In this document: positions 19,302 through 27,302 of the stretch, one piece after another
Position numbering within the stretch: the first letter of the stretch is position 1
Layout of the letters: every line of letters starts with the position of its first letter
NCBI RefSeq assembly: GCF_014203665.1
Contig: NZ_JACHJN010000001.1
Coordinates: forward strand, 124,001-188,000
From: Saccharothrix tamanrassetensis
GTDB taxonomy: Bacteria; Actinomycetota; Actinomycetes; Mycobacteriales; Pseudonocardiaceae
Length of the DNA: 64,000 nt
Direction of reading: 5' to 3'
The notes under the pieces: model-generated
What the model was told of the DNA's origin: nothing
The model's database searches: none
What the model saw: only the letters and a program-made list of their open reading frames with translations
Position numbers and translations under genes: made by a program

Positions 19302-19849
19302 TTGCGGCCGGTGAACGCGACGTCCGCCAACTCCAGCGCGGCACCGCCCAACGGGCGCACGTCACCGCTGCCGTGCTCGTCGATCAGGCCCTTGAACCCC
19401 ACCGCGTCACCCCGACTCGCGAACCCCACCCACACCACGGAGATCACCGCCGAGTTCCCGGCCCCGTCCCCCACCGCGAACAGCATCCGGTCCATCGACG
19501 CACACCGGTTGACCCGGAAGTACTCCTGCACCCGCCCGAACGACGACACCACGCACTCCGCCCGCTGCCTCGCCGTCTGCCGCAACCCCCGCATCCCGAA
19601 CTTCTGCCACGCCCCCTCCGCGTCACCCCGCTTCGCCGCCTTCTGGCCCTCGGCCTTGCGCACGGACACGCTCTGACCACCCGCACCGCCACCGCCGCCC
19701 GCGCCACCGAGCCCGCCCGCGCCACCGGCGTTGACCGCGGTCAACGCGACCACCCCCGCCAACACCAACGTGCCCGCCGCACCACCGCCCTTGCCCTTGC
19801 TGCTGCCACCACCCGCGCCGCCGATCCGACGCCCACCAGACCCCGCCAT
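19178..19849 (-). CDS. Hypothetical protein with glycine-rich N-terminus and membrane helix
   Basis: The ATG at 19849 follows GGGGAGGGG by 6 bases and gives 223 residues. A glycine-rich lead (SGGRRIGGAGGG) is followed by a single hydrophobic helix (GTLVLAGVVALTAVNAGG), a Gly-rich spacer, then a compact domain from about residue 95 with Cys pairs (RAECVVSSFG, VNRCASMDRMLFAVGDGAG). It is probably membrane-anchored with an outside domain. I do not recognise the family beyond similar unnamed proteins of Pseudonocardiaceae. It is convergent with the ECF S-component gene and overlaps it by 124 bp. Confidence 0.72.
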   Translation of the reverse strand: MAGSGGRRIGGAGGGSSKGKGGGAAGTLVLAGVVALTAVNAGGAGGLGGAGGGGGAGGQSVSVRKAEGQKAAKRGDAEGAWQKFGMRGLRQTARQRAECVVSSFGRVQEYFRVNRCASMDRMLFAVGDGAGNSAVISVVWVGFASRGDAVGFKGLIDEHGSGDVRPLGGAALELADVAFTGRNYGSDRDGSTITIAEAESVSGVVGAEVLDALAEVAARLPRS

Positions 19850-19960
19850 CCCAGCCCCTCCCCATGAAGGGACAGGTGTAGCAACCCCGGCCCGCGACTT
19901 CTCCCTGATACAGCGGACTACCGGCAACGCGTCCGAACAGACCGCCCCGACCTGCCGGGA

Positions 19961-21142
19961 TCAACGACGACGCGCCGCCACCAGCAGCACCAGACCCACC
20001 ACCGACATGACAAGACCGATCCCGAACGCGCTGCGATAGCCGAACACCTGCGACAACGCCAACAACGGCCCGGCCAGCATCGCGCTGATCTTCGCCGTGT
20101 TCGTGAACAGCGTCGTCGCATACCCCGGACGATCCGGAACCAGGTCCTGGAAGTACGAGATACCCACCCCCATCACCGCCGCGATGACCACCGCGTGCAA
20201 CGCCTGCGCCACCGCCACCTGCCACGTCGCCTGCGTCACCAACATCACCGCGTAGTACGCCAACGCCACCGCGCCACCCGCCAACACCAGCAGCCGCTGG
20301 TTGATCCGGATCGCCAGCGCCCCGAACCCCACCATCAACGGGATCTCCAACGCCGCGCACAAACCAAGGACCAACCCCGCATCACCCGTCGTGCCGTGCA
20401 GCACATCGGTCACGTACAGCGGCATCGCCAGCACGCTCACCGCCGTCGCACCCTGCAACAACACGAACGCGCACGCCGCCAACACGATCTCCCGCCGCGG
20501 CCCCGACCGGTCCGCCGCACCGTGCGTCGACTCTCCCCCGCCCAACTCCGGCAGCAACACGAACGTCACCGCCGCACCCACCAGGTACACCGCCGCCGAC
20601 ACCAGGAACAGACCGGTGAACCCGCTGAAATCGATCAGCAGGGCCGCCACCGGCGGACCCGCGACCCACGACACCGACACCATCATCCGCAGCGTGCTGA
20701 TCGCCAACGGCGCCCGCGCCGAACCCGTGCGCTCCAACGACTGCCGCGCGTACGCGAACATCTGCGGCATCACCGACGACGCCACCGCCGCCAACGTCAA
20801 CGACACCACCAGCAACAGCCAGTAGTTCCGCAACACCGCGAACAGGCCGAACGACACCCCTCCCGCCAACGCCCCGAACACCATCAGGTTGCGCCGCACC
20901 GCGCGCGCGTCGGACAGCCGGCCGATCACCGTGCTGGTGACCAACGCGGCCAACGCACTGGTCAGCAGGAACGCGCCGACCGCGAACGGACCGGCGTTCA
21001 GCTCCTTGATCAGGAACAGCGACATGAACGGACCGGCCAGGGCGTAACCCACACCGGTCAACAGGCTCACCGTCAGCAACGGCAGGAATGGCCGGGAACG
21101 GGACGGGACAGCGGTTTCGCTCGTGACAGCCACGCCCGCCAT
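19961..21142 (-). CDS. MFS transporter, SetA/SetB-like sugar efflux family
   Basis: From the ATG at about 21142 the protein has 393 residues, the family's usual length, with twelve helices. Motifs include GYALAGPFMSLFL in helix 1, a conserved IGRLSDARAVRRNLMV loop between helices 2 and 3, and GISYFQDLVPDRPGYATTLF near helix 10, which is typical of SetA/SetB proteins. These export sugars or glycosides. A GTG 15 bp further in has better ribosome-site spacing and is an alternative start. No sugar-metabolism gene is next to it. Confidence 0.85.
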   Translation of the reverse strand: MAGVAVTSETAVPSRSRPFLPLLTVSLLTGVGYALAGPFMSLFLIKELNAGPFAVGAFLLTSALAALVTSTVIGRLSDARAVRRNLMVFGALAGGVSFGLFAVLRNYWLLLVVSLTLAAVASSVMPQMFAYARQSLERTGSARAPLAISTLRMMVSVSWVAGPPVAALLIDFSGFTGLFLVSAAVYLVGAAVTFVLLPELGGGESTHGAADRSGPRREIVLAACAFVLLQGATAVSVLAMPLYVTDVLHGTTGDAGLVLGLCAALEIPLMVGFGALAIRINQRLLVLAGGAVALAYYAVMLVTQATWQVAVAQALHAVVIAAVMGVGISYFQDLVPDRPGYATTLFTNTAKISAMLAGPLLALSQVFGYRSAFGIGLVMSVVGLVLLVAARRR

Positions 21143-21259
21143 ACTCCACAGCCACCCCGGCCACGGCGAAACCGATTTCCAGTACCCGGACGTGAGAGCC
21201 GACACAAGACCCGGGACCGGCCTCGTTTGGGACTTCGCCGCAGCGGGTAAGGCCCGAAC

Positions 21260-21451
21260 GTGGACCATCAAGACGACAACAGGAACGCCGAGAACGAGCT
21301 GGACCCGCTAGCGGTCAAGCGGCACATCCGCCTGGTGATCGCCCGCCTCCGTGAACGCCTCACCACCGCGCGCAACCACGGCCTCATCGAATCCATGCGC
21401 GGTGACAGCCCGTTCTCCTCGCGTGATCAGCACCCTTCTCCGGGCCAGTGA
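21260..21451 (+). CDS. Small hypothetical protein (63 aa)
   Basis: A GTG start at 21260 is preceded by TAAGG. The short charged protein is predicted helical through the middle (VKRHIRLVIARLRERLTTA). Codon third positions are G/C-rich in this frame, which supports coding. It is divergent from the MFS exporter with a 117-bp shared promoter gap. No family is recognised. Confidence 0.42.
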   Translation: MDHQDDNRNAENELDPLAVKRHIRLVIARLRERLTTARNHGLIESMRGDSPFSSRDQHPSPGQ

Positions 21452-21498
21452 CCGGACGCTCGACGCATCGGCGGCATCGGCGGCAAGTGATGATTTTT

Positions 21499-21516
21499 AG
21501 TCAGCACTGAAGTAAT
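21499..21516. repeat. Low-GC word shared with the pobA promoter region
   Basis: AGTCAGCACTGAAGTAAT here matches AGTCTTCACTGAAGTTAT at 4068-4085 at 15 of 18 positions. Both lie in short AT-rich islands. This copy is just past the stop of the O-methyltransferase gene, and the other is about 95-108 bp upstream of pobA. Confidence 0.4.
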
Positions 21517-21531
21517 TGAGAGAATAAAAGG

Positions 21532-23142
21532 TCAGCGGACGGCGGTGGCCACCAGCACCGCCATGTCCAGCGGCAGCGGGCGGATCACGGTGAGTTCGAA
21601 CCCGTTGGCGCACAACAGGTTCCGGTACTCCCCCGCGGTGCGCTCCCGCCCGTGCACGTTGTTCACCATCATGTGCACGTCCCACGCCAGCGGCAGCTGT
21701 TCCAGGTGGTGCTCCGCGATCGGCCGCTCCACCAGGACCAACGTCGCGCCCGGCGCAGCCGCCGCCCGGATGTTGCCCAGGATCGCCGCGCAACGGCCGT
21801 CGTCCCAGTCGTGCAGGATCCGCGACAGCAGGTACACCGCTCCCCCGGCGGGCACTGGATCGTGGAAGAAGTCGCCCGGCACCAGGTCGACCCGGCCGCC
21901 GCACCCGTGGTCCCCCAGCACGGCCCGCGCCGATTCCATCACGTGCGGCCGGTCGAACAACACGCCGCGCAGACCCGGCGCGGACCGCAGCACGAACGCG
22001 AGCAGGTGCCCGTCCCCGCCCGCCACGTCCACCACCGTGCCCTCCGACGGCAGGTCCAACGCCCCCGGCACGATCTTGAGGAAGCTGGTGCCCGACGCCA
22101 TCGCGCTCTCGAACAGCCGCGCGTCGTCCGGGTGCTCGGCGAAGTGGTCGAACGGATCCGCACCGAACACCCGGGTGAACGCCGACTCCCCCGTCCGCAC
22201 GGTGTGCTCCAAGGCCCCGAACGACCGGTAGAACAGCCCGCCGTACAGCCGGGCGAGGTCGCGCTGCGAGCCCTCGACGTCGCTGCGCAGCATCGCGCCC
22301 AGCTCCGTCGACGACCACGAGTCACCGTCGAACGCGAACACCCCGAGGCTCGCCAGGAACCGCAGCACCCGCCGCAGGTTGTCCGTCCGCGCACCGGTCC
22401 GCGCGGCCAGCTCGGCGGTCGACTTCGGCCCGTCCGCCAACAGGTCCGCGACACCGAGTTCGGCGACCGCGGCCAGCGACCGCGTCCGCCATGCCCCGCT
22501 CATCAGGTGCAGCATGTCCCGCTTCACCTGATCCGGACGGCCGAGATGCCGCAGCAGCAACGGCTCCCGCTGCCCCGGCACGGTCAGCTCCATCCGCCGC
22601 GGACCCCGGAAGTGCAGGACCGTCACGTCCGCGTGCTTGTCGTAGCCGCCACCGTCCGCCGTCAGGCCCGCGTCCACCAGCGACTCGTAGATGCCGCGCA
22701 GCACCACGTCGTCGTCGCTGGTGGCACGGAACCCCAGGCGCGACTCGTCCTCCTGCCCCGGCACGTCGGGAAGACCGCCGCACAGCACGGACAACTCCAG
22801 CCGGCGTGGCCCGCCCCCGACCACGCCGTGCACGACCCGCACGTCCACGTCGTCCCGGTTCAGCCGGCGCGCCAGTCGGTCGCGCACCACGACGTTCGGC
22901 ACCGGGTCGCCTGGGGCCACGCCCAGCCGCACCAGATCCGCCCCGACCCCGTCCGCGGAATCCGCCGCGAGGAGCAGGGCGCTGTGCACGAAATCCAAGT
23001 GGCGCGCCAGATCGGTGTCCGGCAGGACCGCGTCCAAGGCGTCCTGGGTGTCGGTCGCGCGGATGAACGCGATGGCGTCCGCGACACGGCGGAGGTCCTT
23101 CTCCCGCAGCGTGAAGCGCGCGCCGGAGGTCCATGAGGACAC
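21532..23142 (-). CDS. O-methyltransferase with extra N-terminal domain
   Basis: The GTG at 23142 (AAAGGGA upstream) gives 536 residues. Residues about 205-536 are a small-molecule O-methyltransferase of the acetylserotonin/carminomycin type: a dimerisation winged helix (ELAARTGARTDNLRRVLRFL), the SAM loop VVDVAGGDGHLLA, LSRILHDWDD with the catalytic His, and NNVHGRERT. Residues 1-200 form an additional alpha/beta domain not found in standard members, with no motif I can name. It is the last gene of a LuxE-LuxC-methyltransferase operon, so it probably methylates a hydroxyl on the same small-molecule product. Confidence 0.85.
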   Translation of the reverse strand: MSSWTSGARFTLREKDLRRVADAIAFIRATDTQDALDAVLPDTDLARHLDFVHSALLLAADSADGVGADLVRLGVAPGDPVPNVVVRDRLARRLNRDDVDVRVVHGVVGGGPRRLELSVLCGGLPDVPGQEDESRLGFRATSDDDVVLRGIYESLVDAGLTADGGGYDKHADVTVLHFRGPRRMELTVPGQREPLLLRHLGRPDQVKRDMLHLMSGAWRTRSLAAVAELGVADLLADGPKSTAELAARTGARTDNLRRVLRFLASLGVFAFDGDSWSSTELGAMLRSDVEGSQRDLARLYGGLFYRSFGALEHTVRTGESAFTRVFGADPFDHFAEHPDDARLFESAMASGTSFLKIVPGALDLPSEGTVVDVAGGDGHLLAFVLRSAPGLRGVLFDRPHVMESARAVLGDHGCGGRVDLVPGDFFHDPVPAGGAVYLLSRILHDWDDGRCAAILGNIRAAAAPGATLVLVERPIAEHHLEQLPLAWDVHMMVNNVHGRERTAGEYRNLLCANGFELTVIRPLPLDMAVLVATAVR

Positions 23143-23174
23143 GGCTGTCCCTTTCCCGAGTGGATGACCGGACC

Positions 23175-23201
23175 GGCCCCCGCCCGGATCGGGCGGGGGC
23201 C
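23175..23201 (-). terminator. Hairpin between luxC-like and methyltransferase genes
   Basis: GGCCCCCGCCCG and CGGGCGGGGGCC form a perfect 12-bp stem with a 3-base loop in the 78-bp gap after the LuxC-like stop. In an operon this position suggests partial termination or mRNA stabilisation ahead of the methyltransferase. Confidence 0.7.
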
Positions 23202-23220
23202 CATGGGAGATCGGCCGCGG

Positions 23221-24627
23221 TCAGCCCATGACGCCTTCCCGGTGCGCGGGGCGCTGATCAGGCCGGTGGTCCACGTCGCACCAGCGCACCAGTCCCGCGA
23301 TCCGGGGTTGGCCGTCGTGCCGCCATTGCATGCTCGCCCGGCTCATCGCGCCGGGCTCGGCGACCCGGCTGACGCCGACTCGGGCCAGTTCCCCCGCCAC
23401 CCGCCAGAACTCGTCGCCCACGGCGCCCAGGCCCACGTTCTGCAAGTGCTCGGCGTACGGGCGCATCGCGTCCACCGCGGCGTCCAGGTCGGGCACGGCG
23501 ACGATCCGCGAGACGCGGTTGCCCGCGCCGCTGAGCGGCAGCAGCACGTCGTCCAACACGACCGTCCACTCCAGACCGCCGGGTGCCGCCCACACCTCGC
23601 TGCCGACCGAGCTCGCCGCCCGCCACTCGGCGACCAGCCTGCGATGCTGCAACACGGTCGCGTCGTGGTTCCCGGGTGTCCCGGGTGGACAGTCGGCGGC
23701 AGCCCGGCGCATCGCGTCGGCCACGTGCTCGGCGACCGCGCGGGCGTGCTCGGCCACCACCAGGTAGACCTGCGGCGACAGGCAGGCGTGCTGGTCGAAG
23801 TCGCTGCAGTCGGCGGCGATCCGGCGCGCCACCTCCGCCGGGCCGTGCAGTCGGAAGTACGCGTCGCTGATGACGCCGAACGACAGCTTGTGGCCGTGTT
23901 CCTCGTAGACCTGGTGCGGGGCGACCTTCGCCCGGATCGCCGCGCACGCCTGGTCGCTGCCGTACGCGATGACGGCGTCGGCCTGCTCCAGCGCGGCGGA
24001 CATGGTGGCGTCGTCGTCCCGGTCCCAGTAGGTCGCCACCACCGCGTCGGCCAGCCGTGGCTCCACGTCGTGCAGCGTGCGCAGGAACGCGGCGGTGAAG
24101 CCGGGCTCCTTCGCCGGGATCTTCGCGATGACGCTCGACTTCACCATCAGCGCCCGCACCAGCGAGCGGGCGGGCAGTCCGGGGACGTTGCCGGAGAACA
24201 CCGCCAGCACGGTCCGGGGACCGATCGCCATGGTGTCGCCGCGGAAGCCGTCGAGCACCTCCGGGTCACCCAGTTCCCGTTCCAGGGCGGCGATCAGGGA
24301 CGCCGTGCGCAGGGTGCCCACTTCGGCGTCCAGCGCGCGGTCCACCGTTTCCGACGACATCCCGGTGACCCTGGTGGCGGCGTCGACGGCCGCCCGGCGT
24401 TCCGGGAAGTCGCGTTTGGCCCACCGCTCGGCCGCCACGTCGATCGCCGCCACGATGCGCCGCACCGGCAGTTCGCGCAGTCGTCCGTGCGCCCGGCGCA
24501 GTCCTTCACCGGTGCCGGTCCAGTCGGTCGGCCGCAGGCCGCGCCACTCGTGCGCGCCGGAGGACAAGGTGAAGGACTCGGTCGCGGTGTCGCACCACTG
24601 CGGGATCCAGGACACGCTCATCGTCAC
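23221..24627 (-). CDS. Acyl-CoA/acyl-protein reductase, LuxC family
   Basis: Start is the GTG at 24627, overlapping the upstream stop (GTGA), or the ATG 6 bases on, which has better spacing to GGAGG. The 468 residues follow the LuxC aldehyde-dehydrogenase-like fold: NAD(P) region VLAVFSGNVPGLPA and VKSSVIAKIPAKEP, then the catalytic Cys in DFDQHACLSPQ. LuxC reduces an enzyme-bound or CoA acyl group to an aldehyde, with LuxE as acyl donor. There is no luciferase (luxAB) here, so it more likely makes an aldehyde or alcohol intermediate of a natural product. Confidence 0.9.
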   Translation of the reverse strand: MTMSVSWIPQWCDTATESFTLSSGAHEWRGLRPTDWTGTGEGLRRAHGRLRELPVRRIVAAIDVAAERWAKRDFPERRAAVDAATRVTGMSSETVDRALDAEVGTLRTASLIAALERELGDPEVLDGFRGDTMAIGPRTVLAVFSGNVPGLPARSLVRALMVKSSVIAKIPAKEPGFTAAFLRTLHDVEPRLADAVVATYWDRDDDATMSAALEQADAVIAYGSDQACAAIRAKVAPHQVYEEHGHKLSFGVISDAYFRLHGPAEVARRIAADCSDFDQHACLSPQVYLVVAEHARAVAEHVADAMRRAAADCPPGTPGNHDATVLQHRRLVAEWRAASSVGSEVWAAPGGLEWTVVLDDVLLPLSGAGNRVSRIVAVPDLDAAVDAMRPYAEHLQNVGLGAVGDEFWRVAGELARVGVSRVAEPGAMSRASMQWRHDGQPRIAGLVRWCDVDHRPDQRPAHREGVMG

Positions 24628-25688
24628 CGACCTCCGGTCATCTCGTCCAGCGACAGCGAGCAGCCCCGGCTGGTGCTGCCCGCGATCCGGCCGGCGATCG
24701 CCACGCCGTCACCGGTCGCGATGCCGACGTCGCCGGTCAGCAGCACGTGCGGGCGGTCCAGCAGGGACAGGTCGGTGATCTCCAGCAGGCCCTGCCCTTC
24801 GGTGACGAACTCGCGGGTGCGCGGGTCGCGGACGCGGGGACCGCCGAACAACCGGTACGCCTTGGGCCGTTCGCCGAGCGGGCCGACCGGGACGTCCGCG
24901 GCGTCGTAGTGCTGGTTGGCCAGCTCGGTCATGCCGAAGATGTTGCCGAACTCCTCGATGCCGAACACCCGCCTGACGGCCGCCCGCAGGTCGTCCACGC
25001 CCATGACCCGCGACCTGCCCTTGAAGCCGCCGCCGTCGAACATGCGCGAACCGGGCGGCAGCTCCCAGCTGCGCCCCTCGGCTTCGAGGCGGTCGCAGAT
25101 GTTGACGAACGCGAAGCTCGCACCGACCAGAACCACCGGCAGTCCTCCGGCGACGGCCGCGTCCAGGGTCTTCGCCAGCAGTTCGTAGTCGACGCCGTCC
25201 GCACCGATCACCGAGGTGCTCAACGCCGGATCGCCGCAGCTCTCCTGGATGCGGGCCATGTCGAACGCGATCGCCATGTCCGGCGCGGCTTCCTCCGTGG
25301 GCGCGAACCGGACGACGACCGGTTTGTCCGCGTCGGGGATGAGACTGCGGCGGGCGTTCGCCTTGACCGCCAGGCCTTTCAGCTCCAGGCCCAGCCTGGT
25401 GTAGCGGACGGTGCCCCGGACCGAGCCGGTCGTGCCGCTCGTGCGGAACACCCGCACCGCGGGCTCGTCGGGGAACAGGTGCGGCCCGCCGTCCTTGTAG
25501 GCCGCGTCCGGCACCCCCACCCCGGCGCCGACCTGCTTCCAGTACCGCGCCACGTCGGGCGCGTTGGCCGCGGCCAGTTCGACGAGTTGCTCGCGGATGG
25601 ACTCGGGATCGCCGACCTGGTCGGTCACGAGCAGTGCCATCTCCTCGAACAGCCGTCCGATGTGCGGATCGTGGTGGGCAACGGTCAT
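24624..25688 (-). CDS. Acyl-protein synthetase, LuxE family
   Basis: The ATG at 25688 has GGAGG 6 bases upstream and gives 354 residues. It is an adenylate-forming enzyme of the LuxE type: FRTSGTTGSVRGTVRYT is the phosphate loop, and GIEEFGNIFGMTELANQ lies in the acyl-adenylate region. LuxE activates a carboxylic acid as acyl-AMP and transfers it to a Cys on itself and then to LuxC. It is the first gene of the three-gene minus-strand operon and is followed directly by LuxC, so the pair should reduce a carboxylate to an aldehyde. Confidence 0.9.
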   Translation of the reverse strand: MTVAHHDPHIGRLFEEMALLVTDQVGDPESIREQLVELAAANAPDVARYWKQVGAGVGVPDAAYKDGGPHLFPDEPAVRVFRTSGTTGSVRGTVRYTRLGLELKGLAVKANARRSLIPDADKPVVVRFAPTEEAAPDMAIAFDMARIQESCGDPALSTSVIGADGVDYELLAKTLDAAVAGGLPVVLVGASFAFVNICDRLEAEGRSWELPPGSRMFDGGGFKGRSRVMGVDDLRAAVRRVFGIEEFGNIFGMTELANQHYDAADVPVGPLGERPKAYRLFGGPRVRDPRTREFVTEGQGLLEITDLSLLDRPHVLLTGDVGIATGDGVAIAGRIAGSTSRGCSLSLDEMTGGR

Positions 25689-26072
25689 CGACTGCCTCCA
25701 TGCGGTCGAGAGCATCCCGACAACGAGTCGGGCGGAAGTGGTGACACATCCCCAGATGGGTGCTGCGATGCACCCTGGTGTCCATCCCGGCCGGGCAGCG
25801 ACTCCGGCACGCTAGCAACGCGGCCCCAAAGCCAACAAGCGACGTCCCCTGAACGCACTACCCCTCAGTTTGCGGATAACAGGCAGTAGCGGCTTGTCTC
25901 GCTTCGTCACAGAGAGCAGTGTTATGACCCGGTCACCGATGACCTGCTGCGACGCTTGCGGGAAATGGCATGTCAGCACCGAATTCGTCGCGGTGAGGTC
26001 GAATTACCGCGGCGATCGCGTGTGATAGCCCTCTTGGAGCCCGTTATGCCGCCGAACGCGCGGGGAGGGCCG
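25689..26072. other. Intergenic region with no gene seen
   Basis: About 380 bp separate the LuxE start from the end of the kinase-like gene. It is less GC-rich than its surroundings (for example around 25860-25930) and should contain the lux-type operon promoter. Short open frames here have poor codon bias and no ribosome site, so I call none. Confidence 0.5.
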
Positions 26073-26089
26073 ATGTGGACTGTCCACAT
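26073..26089. promoter_or_regulatory. 17-bp perfect palindrome
   Basis: ATGTGGAC-T-GTCCACAT is a perfect palindrome with 8-bp arms and a one-base centre. It lies 3 bases past the stop of the kinase-like gene and about 385 bp upstream of the LuxE start. The one-base centre is too tight for an RNA hairpin, so a dimeric repressor site is more likely. Confidence 0.5.
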
Positions 26090-26092
26090 GCC

Positions 26093-27097
26093 TTACAAAG
26101 CCGGATACTCCGCACGCACATCGCCACCGAACAGCTTCCAGTAGAAACCGTTCATCCGCGCGGCGGCAGGCGCGTGCCGGATCAGGATCTCGGCCACGGC
26201 CGGCGGCACGCCGTCCGGCAGGTCACCGCCGGCGCACCGGAGTACGCATTCGTTCCGGGCGACGGGAGGTTCACCGGCCGGCACCACCACCCCGCACACC
26301 TCGGTCACCAGCCAGTTGACCAGTCGCATGGCGGCGTAGCCGGCGTCGTGCGTGGCGTTGCGCCGGACGAAGTCGCGCTCGTCGGTCGACAGGTCGAAAG
26401 CCGGTGAGGTGGCCAACCCGAAGTCGGTGAGGTAGATCCGCTCGCCCTCGGTGCGCATGTTGCCGAAGTGCCCGTCCATGTGCAGCAACTCCCGGCCACG
26501 CAGGAAGGCCACGGTCTCCGAAAGCTGCCGCTCGACCGCGGCGGCCTTGCCGGTCGGGTCCTCGGCCAGCCACTCGGCCATCGGGTGCGGGATGTACTCG
26601 CAGAACAGCACCAGGCTGCGCGATGCGGTGGCCAGCGCTTCGAGGCGGGCGCGCACGGCCGGGCTGCCGTCCAGCACGGCGACCACCGCGTCGATGTCGG
26701 CGTGCTCGGCTGCGACGGGCGGTCGGTCGGGCACGACCCGCCAGTGGAACAGCAGTGGGAACGACTCCGTCTCGCCGGCCAGCACCGCGTCGGTGACGAC
26801 CACGTTCGCGGCCAGCTCGCGCCACGCGCCGAATCCGGGTCCGGCGATGCCGTACTGGCAGAACGTCGGCAGGTCGAACAGGTTCGCGGTGGAACCGGGA
26901 CGGGCGAACTCCCGGTCGGTCAGCGGGATGCGCTTGACGAACACCGCCACGCCTTCGACGTCGAGCACCGCCGAACCGCCGCCGACGCCCACACCGCCGG
27001 CCCGCCCGGTGTCGACGAGCGCGGCGAGTCGGACGTCGGTGAGCGAGGCGAAGAAGGCGGAGAGTCTCTCGTGGCGCGCACGCCGGGGAGGCATCAT
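26093..27097 (-). CDS. Protein kinase-like / aminoglycoside phosphotransferase-like protein
   Basis: Two adjacent ATGs at 27097 and 27094 open a 334-residue frame. Kinase-like signatures are a lysine strand (VAVFVKRIPL), the catalytic loop LLHMDGHFGNMRTEG (HxDxxxxN) and the metal motif LTDFGLA (DFG). The Gly-rich loop is unusual (GGVGVGGGSAV). It is shorter than typical Ser/Thr kinases and has no membrane segment. Substrate could be protein or a small molecule. It is adjacent to a DrrAB exporter on the opposite strand. Confidence 0.75.
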   Translation of the reverse strand: MMPPRRARHERLSAFFASLTDVRLAALVDTGRAGGVGVGGGSAVLDVEGVAVFVKRIPLTDREFARPGSTANLFDLPTFCQYGIAGPGFGAWRELAANVVVTDAVLAGETESFPLLFHWRVVPDRPPVAAEHADIDAVVAVLDGSPAVRARLEALATASRSLVLFCEYIPHPMAEWLAEDPTGKAAAVERQLSETVAFLRGRELLHMDGHFGNMRTEGERIYLTDFGLATSPAFDLSTDERDFVRRNATHDAGYAAMRLVNWLVTEVCGVVVPAGEPPVARNECVLRCAGGDLPDGVPPAVAEILIRHAPAAARMNGFYWKLFGGDVRAEYPAL

Positions 27098-27302
27098 CCC
27101 ACGATCATCCCAGCGGCTGAACGTGCCTTCCGCGGTCGCGACGGTCCGCGCGGCGGGTGAGGTCCTCGACCGGCCGCCGCTCGGCGGTCGGGCGGGCCGT
27201 GGCAAAGCGCCGGCAACGGTGTGCCGACGCTGACATGCGCCTGCCCGGTCGCTGACATCCCGGACGTCGATGCTTCCCCACGAGAACGCCGAGGGAGGAA
27301 CG

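Noticed and set aside
25956..26144. A 62-codon open frame upstream of the lux-type operon
   Set aside because: Codon bias is unlike real genes here, there is no ribosome site, and it overlaps the kinase-like gene and a palindrome.
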